Below, piece after piece: positions 27,377 through 35,500 of a stretch of DNA of 64,000 nt. The DNA comes from Flagellimonas nanhaiensis. Lineage in GTDB: Bacteria; Bacteroidota; Bacteroidia; Flavobacteriales; Flavobacteriaceae. A model generated the notes under the pieces. It saw only the letters and a program-made list of their open reading frames with translations. It ran no database searches and was not told the DNA's origin. A program made the position numbers and the translations under genes. The stretch is taken from NCBI RefSeq assembly GCF_003382275.1, contig NZ_QTJX01000001.1:620001-684000 (forward strand), read 5' to 3'. The first letter of the stretch is position 1; each line of letters begins with the position of its first letter.

Positions 27377-28012
27377 ATGTCAACAAAAATTATAATTCTA
27401 TCAATAGGGGTTTTGCTAGTTCTGATTGCCATTTTGGGCAATATAAAGGGAAAATCAGACAAGGGAATTCTTAGCAGTAAACTGGTGCTGTCCTTTGGAA
27501 TCATCGGAGTACTTATGATTATATACGGGAGCTATTCCTCTGAGCTTATCAACTACAATACCCAAATGGAGCAAGTCTCCATAGGAAACAAGTTAAAGAT
27601 TGAAGGACCCGTTGAAACCGTAAAAGTTGTTTCTCCCATAGACAAAGATTCGGTGGATTGTCGCATTTTGACCATGGGGGTTTATCCCAAAGGGCATAAG
27701 AAAGATATATGGGTGATTATTAGGCCAACCGATGATAGATATTATCCGCAATCCGACCACACAAATACATCTTATAAAAGAGATGGAGAGTGGCAAGTAG
27801 TTACCCGTTTCGGAGGTGATTTGGGTGAACCCTATGACTTGATCATTTATGAGACAGATGCTTCAGCTTCATCATTTTTCAGTGCTACTATAGCAAAATG
27901 GAAAGAAGTAGATGATTATCCTGGATTGCAATTGGCGGAAATGCCCGCTGGAGCCAAAGAGGTGGAACGCTTGGTGATTTATACAAGGAAAAACTGCAGG
28001 GGGGTTTTCTAG
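27377..28012 (+). CDS. Membrane protein of unknown function in glucan locus
   Basis: 211 aa, not recognised. Two hydrophobic helices at about 4-23 and 36-54 are followed by a soluble region of about 155 residues with many charged and aromatic residues (DIWVIIRPTDDRYYPQ, WQVVTRFGGDLGEPYDLIIYE). Topology suggests the soluble part lies on the same side as the N-terminus. It starts 33 bp after the symporter and ends 87 bp before the cytoplasmic GH17, on the same strand, so it belongs to the locus and may assist the symporter or sense its substrate. That role is inference. Confidence 0.7.
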   Translation: MSTKIIILSIGVLLVLIAILGNIKGKSDKGILSSKLVLSFGIIGVLMIIYGSYSSELINYNTQMEQVSIGNKLKIEGPVETVKVVSPIDKDSVDCRILTMGVYPKGHKKDIWVIIRPTDDRYYPQSDHTNTSYKRDGEWQVVTRFGGDLGEPYDLIIYETDASASSFFSATIAKWKEVDDYPGLQLAEMPAGAKEVERLVIYTRKNCRGVF

Positions 28013-28099
28013 GCTTCCGTGCGCTTAAAGTATAAAGAGAAAGCACAGCGGAAAACTTTAGTAACTTAGAACAAATACGAACAACCAACAACAAACAAC

Positions 28100-28987
28100 A
28101 TGTCTTCAGGGAGAAAAGAGAAATTTTTATCATTGGCTGCTCTTGAATATGACGGCAAATCAGTAAGGGAGCTCAAAAAGTTGAGCAAAGAGGTTTTGAA
28201 CAATGGCATGCACGGTCTTTGCTTTAGTACCTATGGAGAAGGTCAAAAGCCCGGAGATCAGATTACTGAGGAGCAAATTCGCCGAAGAATGGAAATCATT
28301 AAACCTTATACCCAATGGATAAGGTCTTTCTCATGTACAGATGGCAATGAACTAATTCCAAAAATTGCAAAGGAATATGGTATCAAGACCTTAGTCGGAG
28401 CTTGGCTCGGCAATGATTCAAAAATCAATGAGCGAGAAGTTGCGGGATTGATTTCTTTGGCCAACGAAGGACATGTGGACTTGGCAGCCGTTGGGAATGA
28501 GGTGATGTACAGGGGTGATTTAACCGAAGAAGAACTCTTGGACTTCATTTATTTGGTCAAGGATGCCATTCCGGAAACCACTGTTGGGTACGTGGACGCA
28601 TACTATGAATTTGTAGAGCGACCTAGGATTACCGAAGCCTGCGACGTGATACTGGCCAACTGCTATCCCTTTTGGGAAGGGTGTGATCTGGATTATTCCT
28701 TACTGTACATGAAGGATATGTACAATGGAGCGCTCAAGGCCGGAAAAGGAAAGAAAGTCATTATATCCGAGACAGGCTGGCCAAGCAAGGGAACCAATCT
28801 GGAAGGAGCTTATCCGTCCTACGAAAATTCACTCAAGTATTTTATCAATACCCAGAAATGGGCCAAGGAGGATGATATTGAAATTTTCTACTTCTCATCG
28901 TTTGATGAACCGTGGAAAGTTGGAGCCGAAGGTGATGTAGGTGCCTATTGGGGCCTATGGGACAAAAATGAAAAATTGAAATTCTAA
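28100..28987 (+). CDS. Cytoplasmic GH17-family beta-1,3-glucan hydrolase
   Basis: 295 aa with no signal peptide, hence cytoplasmic. GH17 catalytic pair: acid/base Glu134 in AVGNEVMYR and nucleophile Glu224 in IISETGWPS; YCF-like FYFSSFDEPWK and GAYWGLWDKNEK near the end are also usual. It is the last gene of the glucan locus. Alongside the phosphorylase it would trim imported oligosaccharides. It differs clearly from the GH17 lipoprotein at 24546, so the two are probably not a recent duplication. Confidence 0.86.
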   Translation: MSSGRKEKFLSLAALEYDGKSVRELKKLSKEVLNNGMHGLCFSTYGEGQKPGDQITEEQIRRRMEIIKPYTQWIRSFSCTDGNELIPKIAKEYGIKTLVGAWLGNDSKINEREVAGLISLANEGHVDLAAVGNEVMYRGDLTEEELLDFIYLVKDAIPETTVGYVDAYYEFVERPRITEACDVILANCYPFWEGCDLDYSLLYMKDMYNGALKAGKGKKVIISETGWPSKGTNLEGAYPSYENSLKYFINTQKWAKEDDIEIFYFSSFDEPWKVGAEGDVGAYWGLWDKNEKLKF

Positions 28988-29014
28988 ACCCGTCCCAATT
29001 CTTCACTTCCCAAT

Positions 29015-29056
29015 TACAAAAGCTATCAAACAAGATTTTTTTAGCTTTTGTGGTTT
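29015..29056 (+). terminator. Probable terminator of the glucan locus
   Basis: Inverted repeat ACAAAAGCT / AGCTTTTGT at 29016-29024 and 29043-29051, loop of about 16 nt, 28 bp after the GH17 stop. The following bases are GGTTTTCC, a weak U-tract. Confidence 0.45.
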
Positions 29057-29198
29057 TCCATTTTTATGATTCCTTCTAGGGTCGTAATTTTTCTTCATTT
29101 CTCAAATATTGATCCAAAACGGCTATCCGTTAACAGAAATCGCCCATTGATTAATTGGCGACCATCCTTCATGCAAATCCACAGTATGTTTGCTTACA

Positions 29199-29421
29199 AG
29201 AAACCATACTCATAAGGAGCTAAAAATACAAACCTCCTAAAGATAAGATGATGTAGTTGTAGCTTACTTACCGTGAACTTCGCCTATAAGTCTTGTTCCA
29301 AAGAGGTTTACGTTGCGCCAGGGGGTTTTGAGGTTGAGCCCCTTGGTTGTAACGGTTTAAACACGTTTCCATTAACTTAACCTACTTGAATAAAGAAAGA
29401 GCTGTGCCCCAGCTCTTTTTT
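29199..29421 (+). ncRNA. Candidate structured small RNA (6S-like)
   Basis: A 580-bp stretch before trxB has no plausible gene, yet ends in an intrinsic terminator (29396-29421: AAAGAGCT, loop, AGCTCTTTTTT) that no CDS uses. A TATGTTTG box at 29185-29192 matches the Bacteroidota -7 element, which would give a transcript of about 220 nt. Its centre folds into one long arm: TAAGT/ACTTA (29287/29375), GTTT/AAAC (29306/29359), then GTTGCGCC-A-GGGG with CCCC-TTGG-TTGTAAC (29312-29324 with 29339-29353), separated by internal loops. A long arm with bubbles is reminiscent of 6S RNA, and a Flavobacteria-specific 6S motif is known; identity is a guess. From 29057 to 29184 I see only a small hairpin near 29139-29160. 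Confidence 0.42.
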
Positions 29422-29528
29422 GTGACACATCAGCATTGTATCTTATGATTATGCTCCATGTTCACATCTTTTGTAAAAGTTAAATCCAACTCCCAATACC
29501 CTTAGTGTAAGTTTCTGAACAAAAAACC

Positions 29529-29536
29529 TACTTTTG
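29529..29536 (+). promoter_or_regulatory. -7 box of trxB
   Basis: TACTTTTG fits TANNTTTG exactly, 32 bp before the trxB ATG. The -33 element is poor (TTTC about 17 bp upstream). Confidence 0.5.
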
Positions 29537-29568
29537 TATCATAACCTATTTGAGGAAGATTTTTTGTT

Positions 29569-30537
29569 ATGTCAGAACAAGTGGAAAGAATTAAAACATT
29601 GATTATTGGATCTGGTCCTGCAGGGTATACTGCAGCTATTTATGCAGCCAGAGCAGACTTAAAACCAGTTATGTACACAGGTATGGAACCTGGGGGGCAG
29701 TTGACCACAACTACGGAGGTAGACAATTTTCCTGGCTACCCTGAAGGAATTGATGGACCTACCATGATGGTACAACTTCAACAACAAGCTGAACGTTTTG
29801 GAACCGAAGTTAGAGTAGGGATGGTAACTGCGGTGGATTTTAGTGATGAAGCAGGAGGTATCCATAAAATTACCGTAGATGATTCTAAATTGATAGAGGC
29901 GGAAACTGTAATTATTTCAACAGGTGCGTCAGCCAAATACCTTAATATCCCTAGTGAGCAAAGACTAAGAGGCGGAGGTGTTTCTGCCTGTGCAGTGTGC
30001 GATGGTTTCTTTTACAAAGGACAGGAGGTTGCCATAGTGGGTGGTGGAGATACTGCTGCGGAAGAGGCGTCCTACTTGGCCAATATCTGTAAAAAGGTAA
30101 CCATGTTGATAAGAAAAGATCATATGAGGGCATCCAAGGCCATGCAACATAGGGTCAACAGTTTGGAAAACATTGAGGTAAGGTATAATACCGAGGTGGA
30201 TGAAGTACTGGGGGACCAAGTTGTTGAAGGTTTAAGAATGGTGAACAACAAAACCGGAGAAAAGGAAGATATAGCTATTACTGGGCTTTTCATCGCGATT
30301 GGCCACAAGCCGAATACCGATATATTCAAGGGACAATTGGAAATGGACGAAACAGGTTATGTCATTACCCATGGCAAGTCCACTAAGACTAACAAGCCCG
30401 GGGTATTTGCCAGCGGAGATGTACAGGACAAGGAATATAGACAAGCTGTAACCGCGGCGGGTACTGGATGTATGGCGGCGCTGGATGCAGAACGATATCT
30501 TGCTACAGTTGAAAGCAAAGAAACAGTTGCTGGATAA
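29569..30537 (+). CDS. trxB: Thioredoxin-disulfide reductase
   Basis: FAD/NADPH enzyme of 322 aa that reduces thioredoxin in the cytosol. FAD-binding GSGPAGYTAAIYAARA is near the N-terminus, the redox-active CAVC (in SACAVCDGFF) sits in the NADPH domain, followed by GGGDTAAEEA, and the C-terminal FAD motif is GVFASGDVQD. Length and order are standard. A single-gene unit bounded by its own -7 box and a strong shared terminator. Confidence 0.97.
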   Translation: MSEQVERIKTLIIGSGPAGYTAAIYAARADLKPVMYTGMEPGGQLTTTTEVDNFPGYPEGIDGPTMMVQLQQQAERFGTEVRVGMVTAVDFSDEAGGIHKITVDDSKLIEAETVIISTGASAKYLNIPSEQRLRGGGVSACAVCDGFFYKGQEVAIVGGGDTAAEEASYLANICKKVTMLIRKDHMRASKAMQHRVNSLENIEVRYNTEVDEVLGDQVVEGLRMVNNKTGEKEDIAITGLFIAIGHKPNTDIFKGQLEMDETGYVITHGKSTKTNKPGVFASGDVQDKEYRQAVTAAGTGCMAALDAERYLATVESKETVAG

Positions 30538-30560
30538 ATCTGGATCAACAAACTAAAATA

Positions 30561-30596
30561 AAAAAGGGCAGCTCTATAAGAGCTGCCCTTTTTTGT
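30561..30596. terminator. Bidirectional terminator, trxB / 30612 gene
   Basis: AAAAAGGGCAGCTC - TATAA - GAGCTGCCCTTTTTT: long GC stem with A-run on one side and T-run on the other, between two convergent genes, so it serves both strands. Confidence 0.92.
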
Positions 30597-30611
30597 GGAG
30601 TGCTAATTCAA

Positions 30612-31061
30612 TTAATCTATGCGCTTGTAGTTTTCAGAGAATGTTCTGTTCCCTTCTTCATCAAAACTGATTTGACTGTAGGTTTCATCAGTAAGTTCCA
30701 GTTCAAACGTAAATACCCTAAGGGTATCAAGTGCCCGCATCATTGAAGTGGAACCATATTCCAAGGTTTCTATGAGTGAATCAGAAGTAATCCGATACCT
30801 TCCATACCCAAACCATTCCAAAGAATCCTGGGGAGAATGCCTGCTCCACATGATTTTACCATTATAGTACATTTTAACCTGCCGGTATCCTTCAGCCTTG
30901 GCTACAGTATCTGAGATATTAATGCCATCGTCATAGTTATAAAAACTTTGAAGCTCCCAAGTTCCCTCAATGGAATGCATGTTTTCTGGTTTGTGTGAAG
31001 TTTGTTCCGTAGCGGAAATCAGAACCAACAGCAACAAAACCAATCCAAAAATTTTTTTCAT
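30612..31061 (-). CDS. Secreted lipocalin-like protein
   Basis: 149 aa with an SPI signal peptide (MKKIFGLVLLLLVLISA). The body looks like the small lipocalin-like domain of Bacteroidota (SIEGTWELQSFYNYDDG at the first strand, YRITSDSLIETLEYG, FTFELELTDETY). Such proteins are small periplasmic beta-barrels of unknown ligand. A single gene ending at the terminator shared with trxB. Confidence 0.65.
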   Translation of the reverse strand: MKKIFGLVLLLLVLISATEQTSHKPENMHSIEGTWELQSFYNYDDGINISDTVAKAEGYRQVKMYYNGKIMWSRHSPQDSLEWFGYGRYRITSDSLIETLEYGSTSMMRALDTLRVFTFELELTDETYSQISFDEEGNRTFSENYKRID

Positions 31062-31177
31062 TGTGGCGTGTTTTGAGTTATAGTTTTGTTTTCACATAAA
31101 AGATAGCTATTTTTTAACAAATAATCAATGAATAATTATTTCAACTGACATATTCCTAAGTATTTAAGAATAATAAT

Positions 31178-31202
31178 AAAAAAAGCCCAGCTAATGCTGG
31201 GC
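31178..31202 (-). terminator. Terminator after the DUF2807 gene
   Basis: GCCCAGC-TAAT-GCTGGGC at 31185-31202; on the minus strand it is followed by TTTTTTTATTATT. It closes the PadR/PspC/DUF2807 operon. Confidence 0.85.
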
Positions 31203-31254
31203 CAAGTTTAATTGGTTTGGTCTATTTGGATAAAGTTTTCCTTATACGGTCAGT

Positions 31255-31977
31255 CTAATATTTATGAACGCTTCCTGAAACTGACTTTTTCTTTTGAACG
31301 CTTGCTTCACCGGTATATGAAATATCGGCACCGCTACTAGCATCTGCTATTAGGGATTCAGATACATTTACGGAGATATCGGCACCGCTACTAGCGTCGG
31401 CATTACACTTTTTGACCATTAGGTCGCTAGCTCTAATATCAGCCCCGCTACTTGCATCAGCATAGAGCATATCTGCTGAACCGGATATTTTTATGCCGGA
31501 ACCGCTGCTGGCATCTGCTTCAACTTCTTTGGCTACCAGCTCCAAATGTAGATCAGCCCCACTACTGGCATCCAGTTCTATCTTTTCGGCTTCCACCACG
31601 TTTTGTACGATTAAATCCGCACCACTTGAACTTTTCAGTGCTGAAATCTCGGGTAATGACACGTAGATTTTTTTGGTAGCACGTCCTATGTTCTCTATGG
31701 CATGTATTTTAAGTTTGCCATCTCTGATATCGGTACCTATTAAATCGATGATGTTTTCATCTGCTTCAACGGTAATTTTAAAATCCCTGTCTTGCGTTAC
31801 AAATACATCCAGTCCTTCTGATGCAGAAACTACAGTGAAGTCTTCCGTAACAGTTCTACTTTCTTCAACTACTTCACCATTTCCTCTTTTTCCTTTTCCA
31901 AAATTGATGTCCATCATACAGGATGAGGCGAAAATGGCAAAAAATACTGCGATTGCGATTCTAGCTAGTGTTGTCAT
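31255..31977 (-). CDS. DUF2807 (putative auto-transporter adhesin head GIN) lipoprotein
   Basis: 240 aa, signal peptide ending FASSC, so lipid-anchored. The body is a DUF2807 beta-solenoid: VSASEGLDVFVTQD near the start, then a SSGAD motif recurring about every 19-20 residues (SSSGADL, DASSGADL, DASSGSGI, DASSGADI three times), as expected for stacked rungs. It lies 85 bp after the PspC-domain gene, with PadR upstream, a linkage often seen in Flavobacteriia. The function of this group is not established; an envelope-stress role is likely from the PspC neighbour. Confidence 0.85.
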   Translation of the reverse strand: MTTLARIAIAVFFAIFASSCMMDINFGKGKRGNGEVVEESRTVTEDFTVVSASEGLDVFVTQDRDFKITVEADENIIDLIGTDIRDGKLKIHAIENIGRATKKIYVSLPEISALKSSSGADLIVQNVVEAEKIELDASSGADLHLELVAKEVEADASSGSGIKISGSADMLYADASSGADIRASDLMVKKCNADASSGADISVNVSESLIADASSGADISYTGEASVQKKKSVSGSVHKY

Positions 31978-32062
31978 GATTGTTTTTTTAATGATTGATT
32001 AAAATTCGTGTTTATGTTGTTTTTTATATAGTTATAGTTACCCAACTGTTGAAAATTGAGGC

Positions 32063-33796
32063 TCAATTGTCTTTATTCTCTCCCGCTTTTATTTTTATAC
32101 CGTCTTCATCGATTTTCATTTCAAAGGAATCGTTCCGATCTTTAACATCGATGTTAAGACCATCTTCATTGATGATTATTTTACCACCTTCTTCCTCTTC
32201 GTCCTCGACTTCCTCCTCAGGACAGTCTTGGCACTTAAGTTCTCCATCCTCGTCCATAATCCAGGTATGCCCAATGATCCTACTTCTATAATAGTCTCGA
32301 TCATTACGAATTCCGCTCCCTATATGTCCGGTGGCGGATTCGTCAAATCGTACAATACTGCCTTGGGGAACATAGATAGTTGATCTAATTTCCTGATCTC
32401 TCACTTTATTGGAAGGGTCCGTGGTGAAATGTTCATCAAAAATTATTTCATTGCCACTTATGGTATAAGCATAGTTGATTTCTTTTGCCCTGTCCCTAGC
32501 TTCTAAGGTAGTGCTACCATGAGCATCTTTTCTAACATCGATTTTAATGATGGAATCTTCAGATTTTCTGAGTTTGATACGGATATCATCAGAAATCAGT
32601 ATTCTTTCATCATTCTCATCGTAGGTAAATACCATTCGTCCAAAATGCATATTCTCCATGTTACGGTCAAAATCAGAATCTTTCACCTTGATGACCAAAG
32701 TATCCGACGGATTTTCGAGCGTCATCTCTTCTTTAACATGTACACTACCAACATTGGTAAATTCTGCGGCTTGACGCACTCCTAGGGCAAACAATACTCC
32801 TATGGAAATCAACCAAAGCCCTAGAAGGGAAAACTTGGCAATATTTCCGATTGATTTTAGGTTGTTCACCAGAATCTTGAGTCCTAAATAAAGGAGAAAG
32901 AAAAATGGGATGCCAACGGTAAAGAACACTAAGAGTGAGACCAGCCATACAGGCGCTCCTGTGGTGTTCACGATTTCGTAGAAATCGACCCCAGGGAAGT
33001 GCACCGCATCAAAAAGTCCTACAGTGAATAGGGCAATGAACAACCCAATTAGGGTAGATGCACCTATAATAATCAATAGAATACCGATGAACTTTCCAAT
33101 GATCTTAAAAAAGAACATGATAATGTCCCCTATGGTATCAAAAAAGGTCTTGGAGCCGCTTTTGACCTTGTTGCCCACTTTTTCGTAGTCAACACTTTTT
33201 ACCTTGTCTGCAACATCATCAAACCCCTCTTTAACTTTGCGTTCTATATTGCTGATGTTGATAGGCTCTCCCCGCATGTCCAATTTTTGCGAGGTGGTAG
33301 CGGCTTCGGGAACCAAAATCCATAGAAGGATGTAGGCAATGAGTCCAAATCCGGTAAATACGGCCAAAAGAATAAAGATTAATCGAATCCAAAGGGCATC
33401 TATACCGAGATAGTGCTCCAGACCGGAACAAACACCTCCAATGTACTTTTCATCGATATCCCTGTATAACTTTTTGGTTTTACTGGTGGTTTGGGTCTGA
33501 CTTTTTCTAGGTTCGTCCTCAAAAATGTCCTCATCCACCATATAATCTTCGGGTTGCCCCATAACATTGATGACTTCATCCACTTCTTTTTGGGTAATGA
33601 CTTGGCGTTCATTTTCCATCTTCTCCAAAAAGAGTTCGGCTATCCTCGCCTCAATGTCGGCAATGATCTCTTCGCTCCCTGCGGTCCCTGAGAAGGATCG
33701 TTTAATAGATTCCAGATAACGTTTGAGCTTGTTAAAAGCAGTATCGTCTATATGGAAGAGCGTGTTAGCTAAATTTATGTTTACTGTCTTGTTCAT
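32063..33796 (-). CDS. PspC-domain multi-pass membrane protein
   Basis: 577 aa. An N-terminal cytosolic region of about 110 residues (LANTLFHIDDTAFNKLKRYL) is followed by a PspC domain (about 110-175: KLYRDIDEKYIGGVCSGLEHYLGID..., WILVPEA), further membrane segments between about 225 and 355, and a C-terminal soluble domain of about 215 residues that is probably periplasmic and has an acidic tail (CPEEEVEDEEEEGG). It begins 10 bp after the PadR gene. PspC is a phage-shock protein that senses inner-membrane stress, and this longer form is usual in Bacteroidota. Confidence 0.87.
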   Translation of the reverse strand: MNKTVNINLANTLFHIDDTAFNKLKRYLESIKRSFSGTAGSEEIIADIEARIAELFLEKMENERQVITQKEVDEVINVMGQPEDYMVDEDIFEDEPRKSQTQTTSKTKKLYRDIDEKYIGGVCSGLEHYLGIDALWIRLIFILLAVFTGFGLIAYILLWILVPEAATTSQKLDMRGEPINISNIERKVKEGFDDVADKVKSVDYEKVGNKVKSGSKTFFDTIGDIIMFFFKIIGKFIGILLIIIGASTLIGLFIALFTVGLFDAVHFPGVDFYEIVNTTGAPVWLVSLLVFFTVGIPFFFLLYLGLKILVNNLKSIGNIAKFSLLGLWLISIGVLFALGVRQAAEFTNVGSVHVKEEMTLENPSDTLVIKVKDSDFDRNMENMHFGRMVFTYDENDERILISDDIRIKLRKSEDSIIKIDVRKDAHGSTTLEARDRAKEINYAYTISGNEIIFDEHFTTDPSNKVRDQEIRSTIYVPQGSIVRFDESATGHIGSGIRNDRDYYRSRIIGHTWIMDEDGELKCQDCPEEEVEDEEEEGGKIIINEDGLNIDVKDRNDSFEMKIDEDGIKIKAGENKDN

Positions 33797-33806
33797 TTTC
33801 TGATTC

Positions 33807-34136
33807 TTATTTCGTGTTGGTTACCAAGTTGACTGCGTTTCTAAGTTCATCCCAGGTGCCGTTGAGCTCATTGAGGAACAACTTTCCTGTTTCGGTAAGC
33901 GCGTAATATTTGCGAGGTGGCCCTGAGGTGGACTCTTCCCAACGATAGTTAAGGAGTCCTGCATTTTTCAACCTCGTGAGAAGAGGATAAATGGTTCCTT
34001 CCACCACCAGCATCTTTGCGTCTTTAAGGGCTTCAAGAATTTCTGAGGCATACTTATCCTTACTGCTTAATATGGAAAGAATGCAATACTCAAGAACCCC
34101 TTTGCGCATTTGTGCTTTTGTGTTTTCTATGTTCAT
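33807..34136 (-). CDS. PadR-family transcriptional regulator
   Basis: 109 aa winged-helix repressor. PadR marks are KGVLEYCILSILSSKDKYASEILEAL, VVEGTIYPLLTRLKNAGLL and GPPRKYYALTETGK. It is the first gene of the PspC/DUF2807 operon and probably represses it; a perfect palindrome 23 bp upstream of its ATG is a likely operator. Confidence 0.93.
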   Translation of the reverse strand: MNIENTKAQMRKGVLEYCILSILSSKDKYASEILEALKDAKMLVVEGTIYPLLTRLKNAGLLNYRWEESTSGPPRKYYALTETGKLFLNELNGTWDELRNAVNLVTNTK

Positions 34137-34158
34137 AATTTCATGGTTCTTATTTTGC

Positions 34159-34175
34159 GCCGAACCAGGTTCGGC
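34159..34175. promoter_or_regulatory. Palindromic operator candidate upstream of padR-type gene
   Basis: GCCGAACC-A-GGTTCGGC: perfect 8-bp arms around one base, 23 bp before the regulator start. High G+C in an AT-rich spacer, and a central single base, argue for a protein-binding dyad. Confidence 0.6.
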
Positions 34176-34198
34176 AACTGATTAACTGTTCGTTTTTT

Positions 34199-34238
34199 GT
34201 TTCCAATGTTCCCCTGTGATGAGCAGGGGAGTGGAAAC
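34199..34238 (-). other. Long hairpin in the leader of the PadR operon
   Basis: GTTTCC ... TCCCCTG loop CAGGGGA ... GGAAAC, a bulged stem in the 182-bp gap between the DUF4870 and PadR genes. On the minus strand it is followed by A-residues, so it is not an intrinsic terminator for those genes. Nearby TTTTTTGATTGATG occurs twice (34240 and 34284). Confidence 0.4.
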
Positions 34239-34318
34239 GTTTTTTGATTGATGGTTGTTTGTTGATTGATTGATGATCTTTTGTTTTTTGATTGATGAAT
34301 AAACCCGTATTCTCTGTT

Positions 34319-34801
34319 TTATTTGATGAATTTTATTGTAAATGGATATTTAAACGTCTGTCCTTCATTGGTTCTTATTGTTGCCAAAATGGTATAGACT
34401 ACGTTTACTACGCCAATGGCTACCTGCAATACTCCGGTGATACCCGCTGGCCAGAAAAACCGACCAAACCTAAAATCGTCACTGTTTATATGTATGCTCA
34501 GGTTGTTTAGATCGTTCAGCTTGTGGATTCCCCAAAAATCCCAATCAAAGATTTCAGGAGCAAATCCAAAGAAAAAAGGAATACTGATAAGTCCCGCTAC
34601 AATGGAGTACAATAACATGCTAATTTGAAAATTGAGCGCCTGCTTACCATTATAGTCCACAAATTCATGCTCCCTTTTGTTGGCCGTCCATAAGATTAAT
34701 GGAAGTATAAAGTTCCCAAAGGGAATAAAATATTTTGAAAAGGTGGAGGCATGTATCAGTGCCGATAAATTCCTTTCGTGTTTGGTTAAAGTTGTTGCCA
34801 T
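34319..34801 (-). CDS. DUF4870 membrane protein
   Basis: 160 aa from ATG 34801; a TTG at 34867 is in frame but lies inside the promoter, so it is rejected. Typical DUF4870 features are ERNLSALIHASTFSKYFIPFGNFILPLILW, DYNGKQALNFQISM and a final helix with GVVNVVYTILATI. Three or four membrane helices are expected. Function unknown; the family is often near PadR/PspC genes in Flavobacteriia, as here. Confidence 0.82.
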   Translation of the reverse strand: MATTLTKHERNLSALIHASTFSKYFIPFGNFILPLILWTANKREHEFVDYNGKQALNFQISMLLYSIVAGLISIPFFFGFAPEIFDWDFWGIHKLNDLNNLSIHINSDDFRFGRFFWPAGITGVLQVAIGVVNVVYTILATIRTNEGQTFKYPFTIKFIK

Positions 34802-34852
34802 TTTTAATTGATGATTTTGATGTAATATAGGTTTACCTACTAGCTTACGATG

Positions 34853-34886
34853 CAAATATATGTCCAAAAGATGGTACTATGCAAAA
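34853..34886 (-). promoter_or_regulatory. Promoter of the DUF4870 gene
   Basis: On the minus strand TTTTG, 21 bases, then TATATTTG, which matches the Bacteroidota sigma pattern TTTG-N(19-23)-TANNTTTG. It leaves a leader of about 45 nt before ATG 34801. Confidence 0.65.
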
Positions 34887-34967
34887 CAAAGTACTGTAAA
34901 TTAACATAAATTTAACAATTGTGAATTACCTGTTTTTACCTATTTTTAGACCAACAATTAGTAAGAT

Positions 34968-35423
34968 ATGGCTCTGAATGCTAGTAAATTCAACAGTTTC
35001 TCCTTTTTTAAACTCCCTTCTGCATGGTGGTGCGGGGTACGCCTCAAGTATATTGATGAAAATAAAGCGGTTACCTCAGTAAAGCACAGATGGTTCAATC
35101 AAAATCCTTTTAATTCCATGTTTTGGGCAGTTCAAGGGATGGCAGCCGAGCTGAGTACAGGAGCTATGGTCATCAATGAAATTCAAAAAAGTGGAAAGAA
35201 AATATCCATGCTGGTGGCCAACAACAAAGCCACTTTTACCAAAAAGGCCACAGGCAGGATTACTTTTACTTGTGAGGATGGCCATTTGATTTCAAAGGCC
35301 ATTCAAGATACAATTGCAACAGGGGAGGGGCAGACCTTCTGGATGAAATCCATAGGAGTAAATGAAGATGGGGTTGAAGTTTCTACATTTAATTTTGAAT
35401 GGACCATTCGACTTAAGGCCTAA
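34968..35423 (+). CDS. DUF4442 hotdog-fold protein (possible thioesterase)
   Basis: 151 aa cytoplasmic protein with the hotdog pattern: KYIDENKAVTSVKHRWFNQNPFNSMFWAVQGMAAELSTG carries the long central helix (MFWAVQGMAAELSTGAM), followed by antiparallel strands (ISMLVANNKATFTKKATG). DUF4442 proteins are related to acyl-CoA thioesterases such as PaaI, but the substrate is unknown. Single gene read divergently from DUF4870. Confidence 0.8.
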   Translation: MALNASKFNSFSFFKLPSAWWCGVRLKYIDENKAVTSVKHRWFNQNPFNSMFWAVQGMAAELSTGAMVINEIQKSGKKISMLVANNKATFTKKATGRITFTCEDGHLISKAIQDTIATGEGQTFWMKSIGVNEDGVEVSTFNFEWTIRLKA

Positions 35424-35500
35424 AGTTTATATCTTTAGGGGATTGCAATTTTTTAGTAAATTCATCATTAACTAGATATATTTATAAGAAAACTAAACAC

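Noticed and set aside
26758..27504. 248-codon open frame on the minus strand
   Set aside because: Antisense to the GPH symporter, whose motifs and length are standard; the frame is a shadow of hydrophobic codons.
34199..34245. Hairpin plus T6 as an intrinsic terminator on the plus strand
   Set aside because: No plus-strand gene lies upstream; the surrounding genes are on the minus strand, where A-residues follow the stem.
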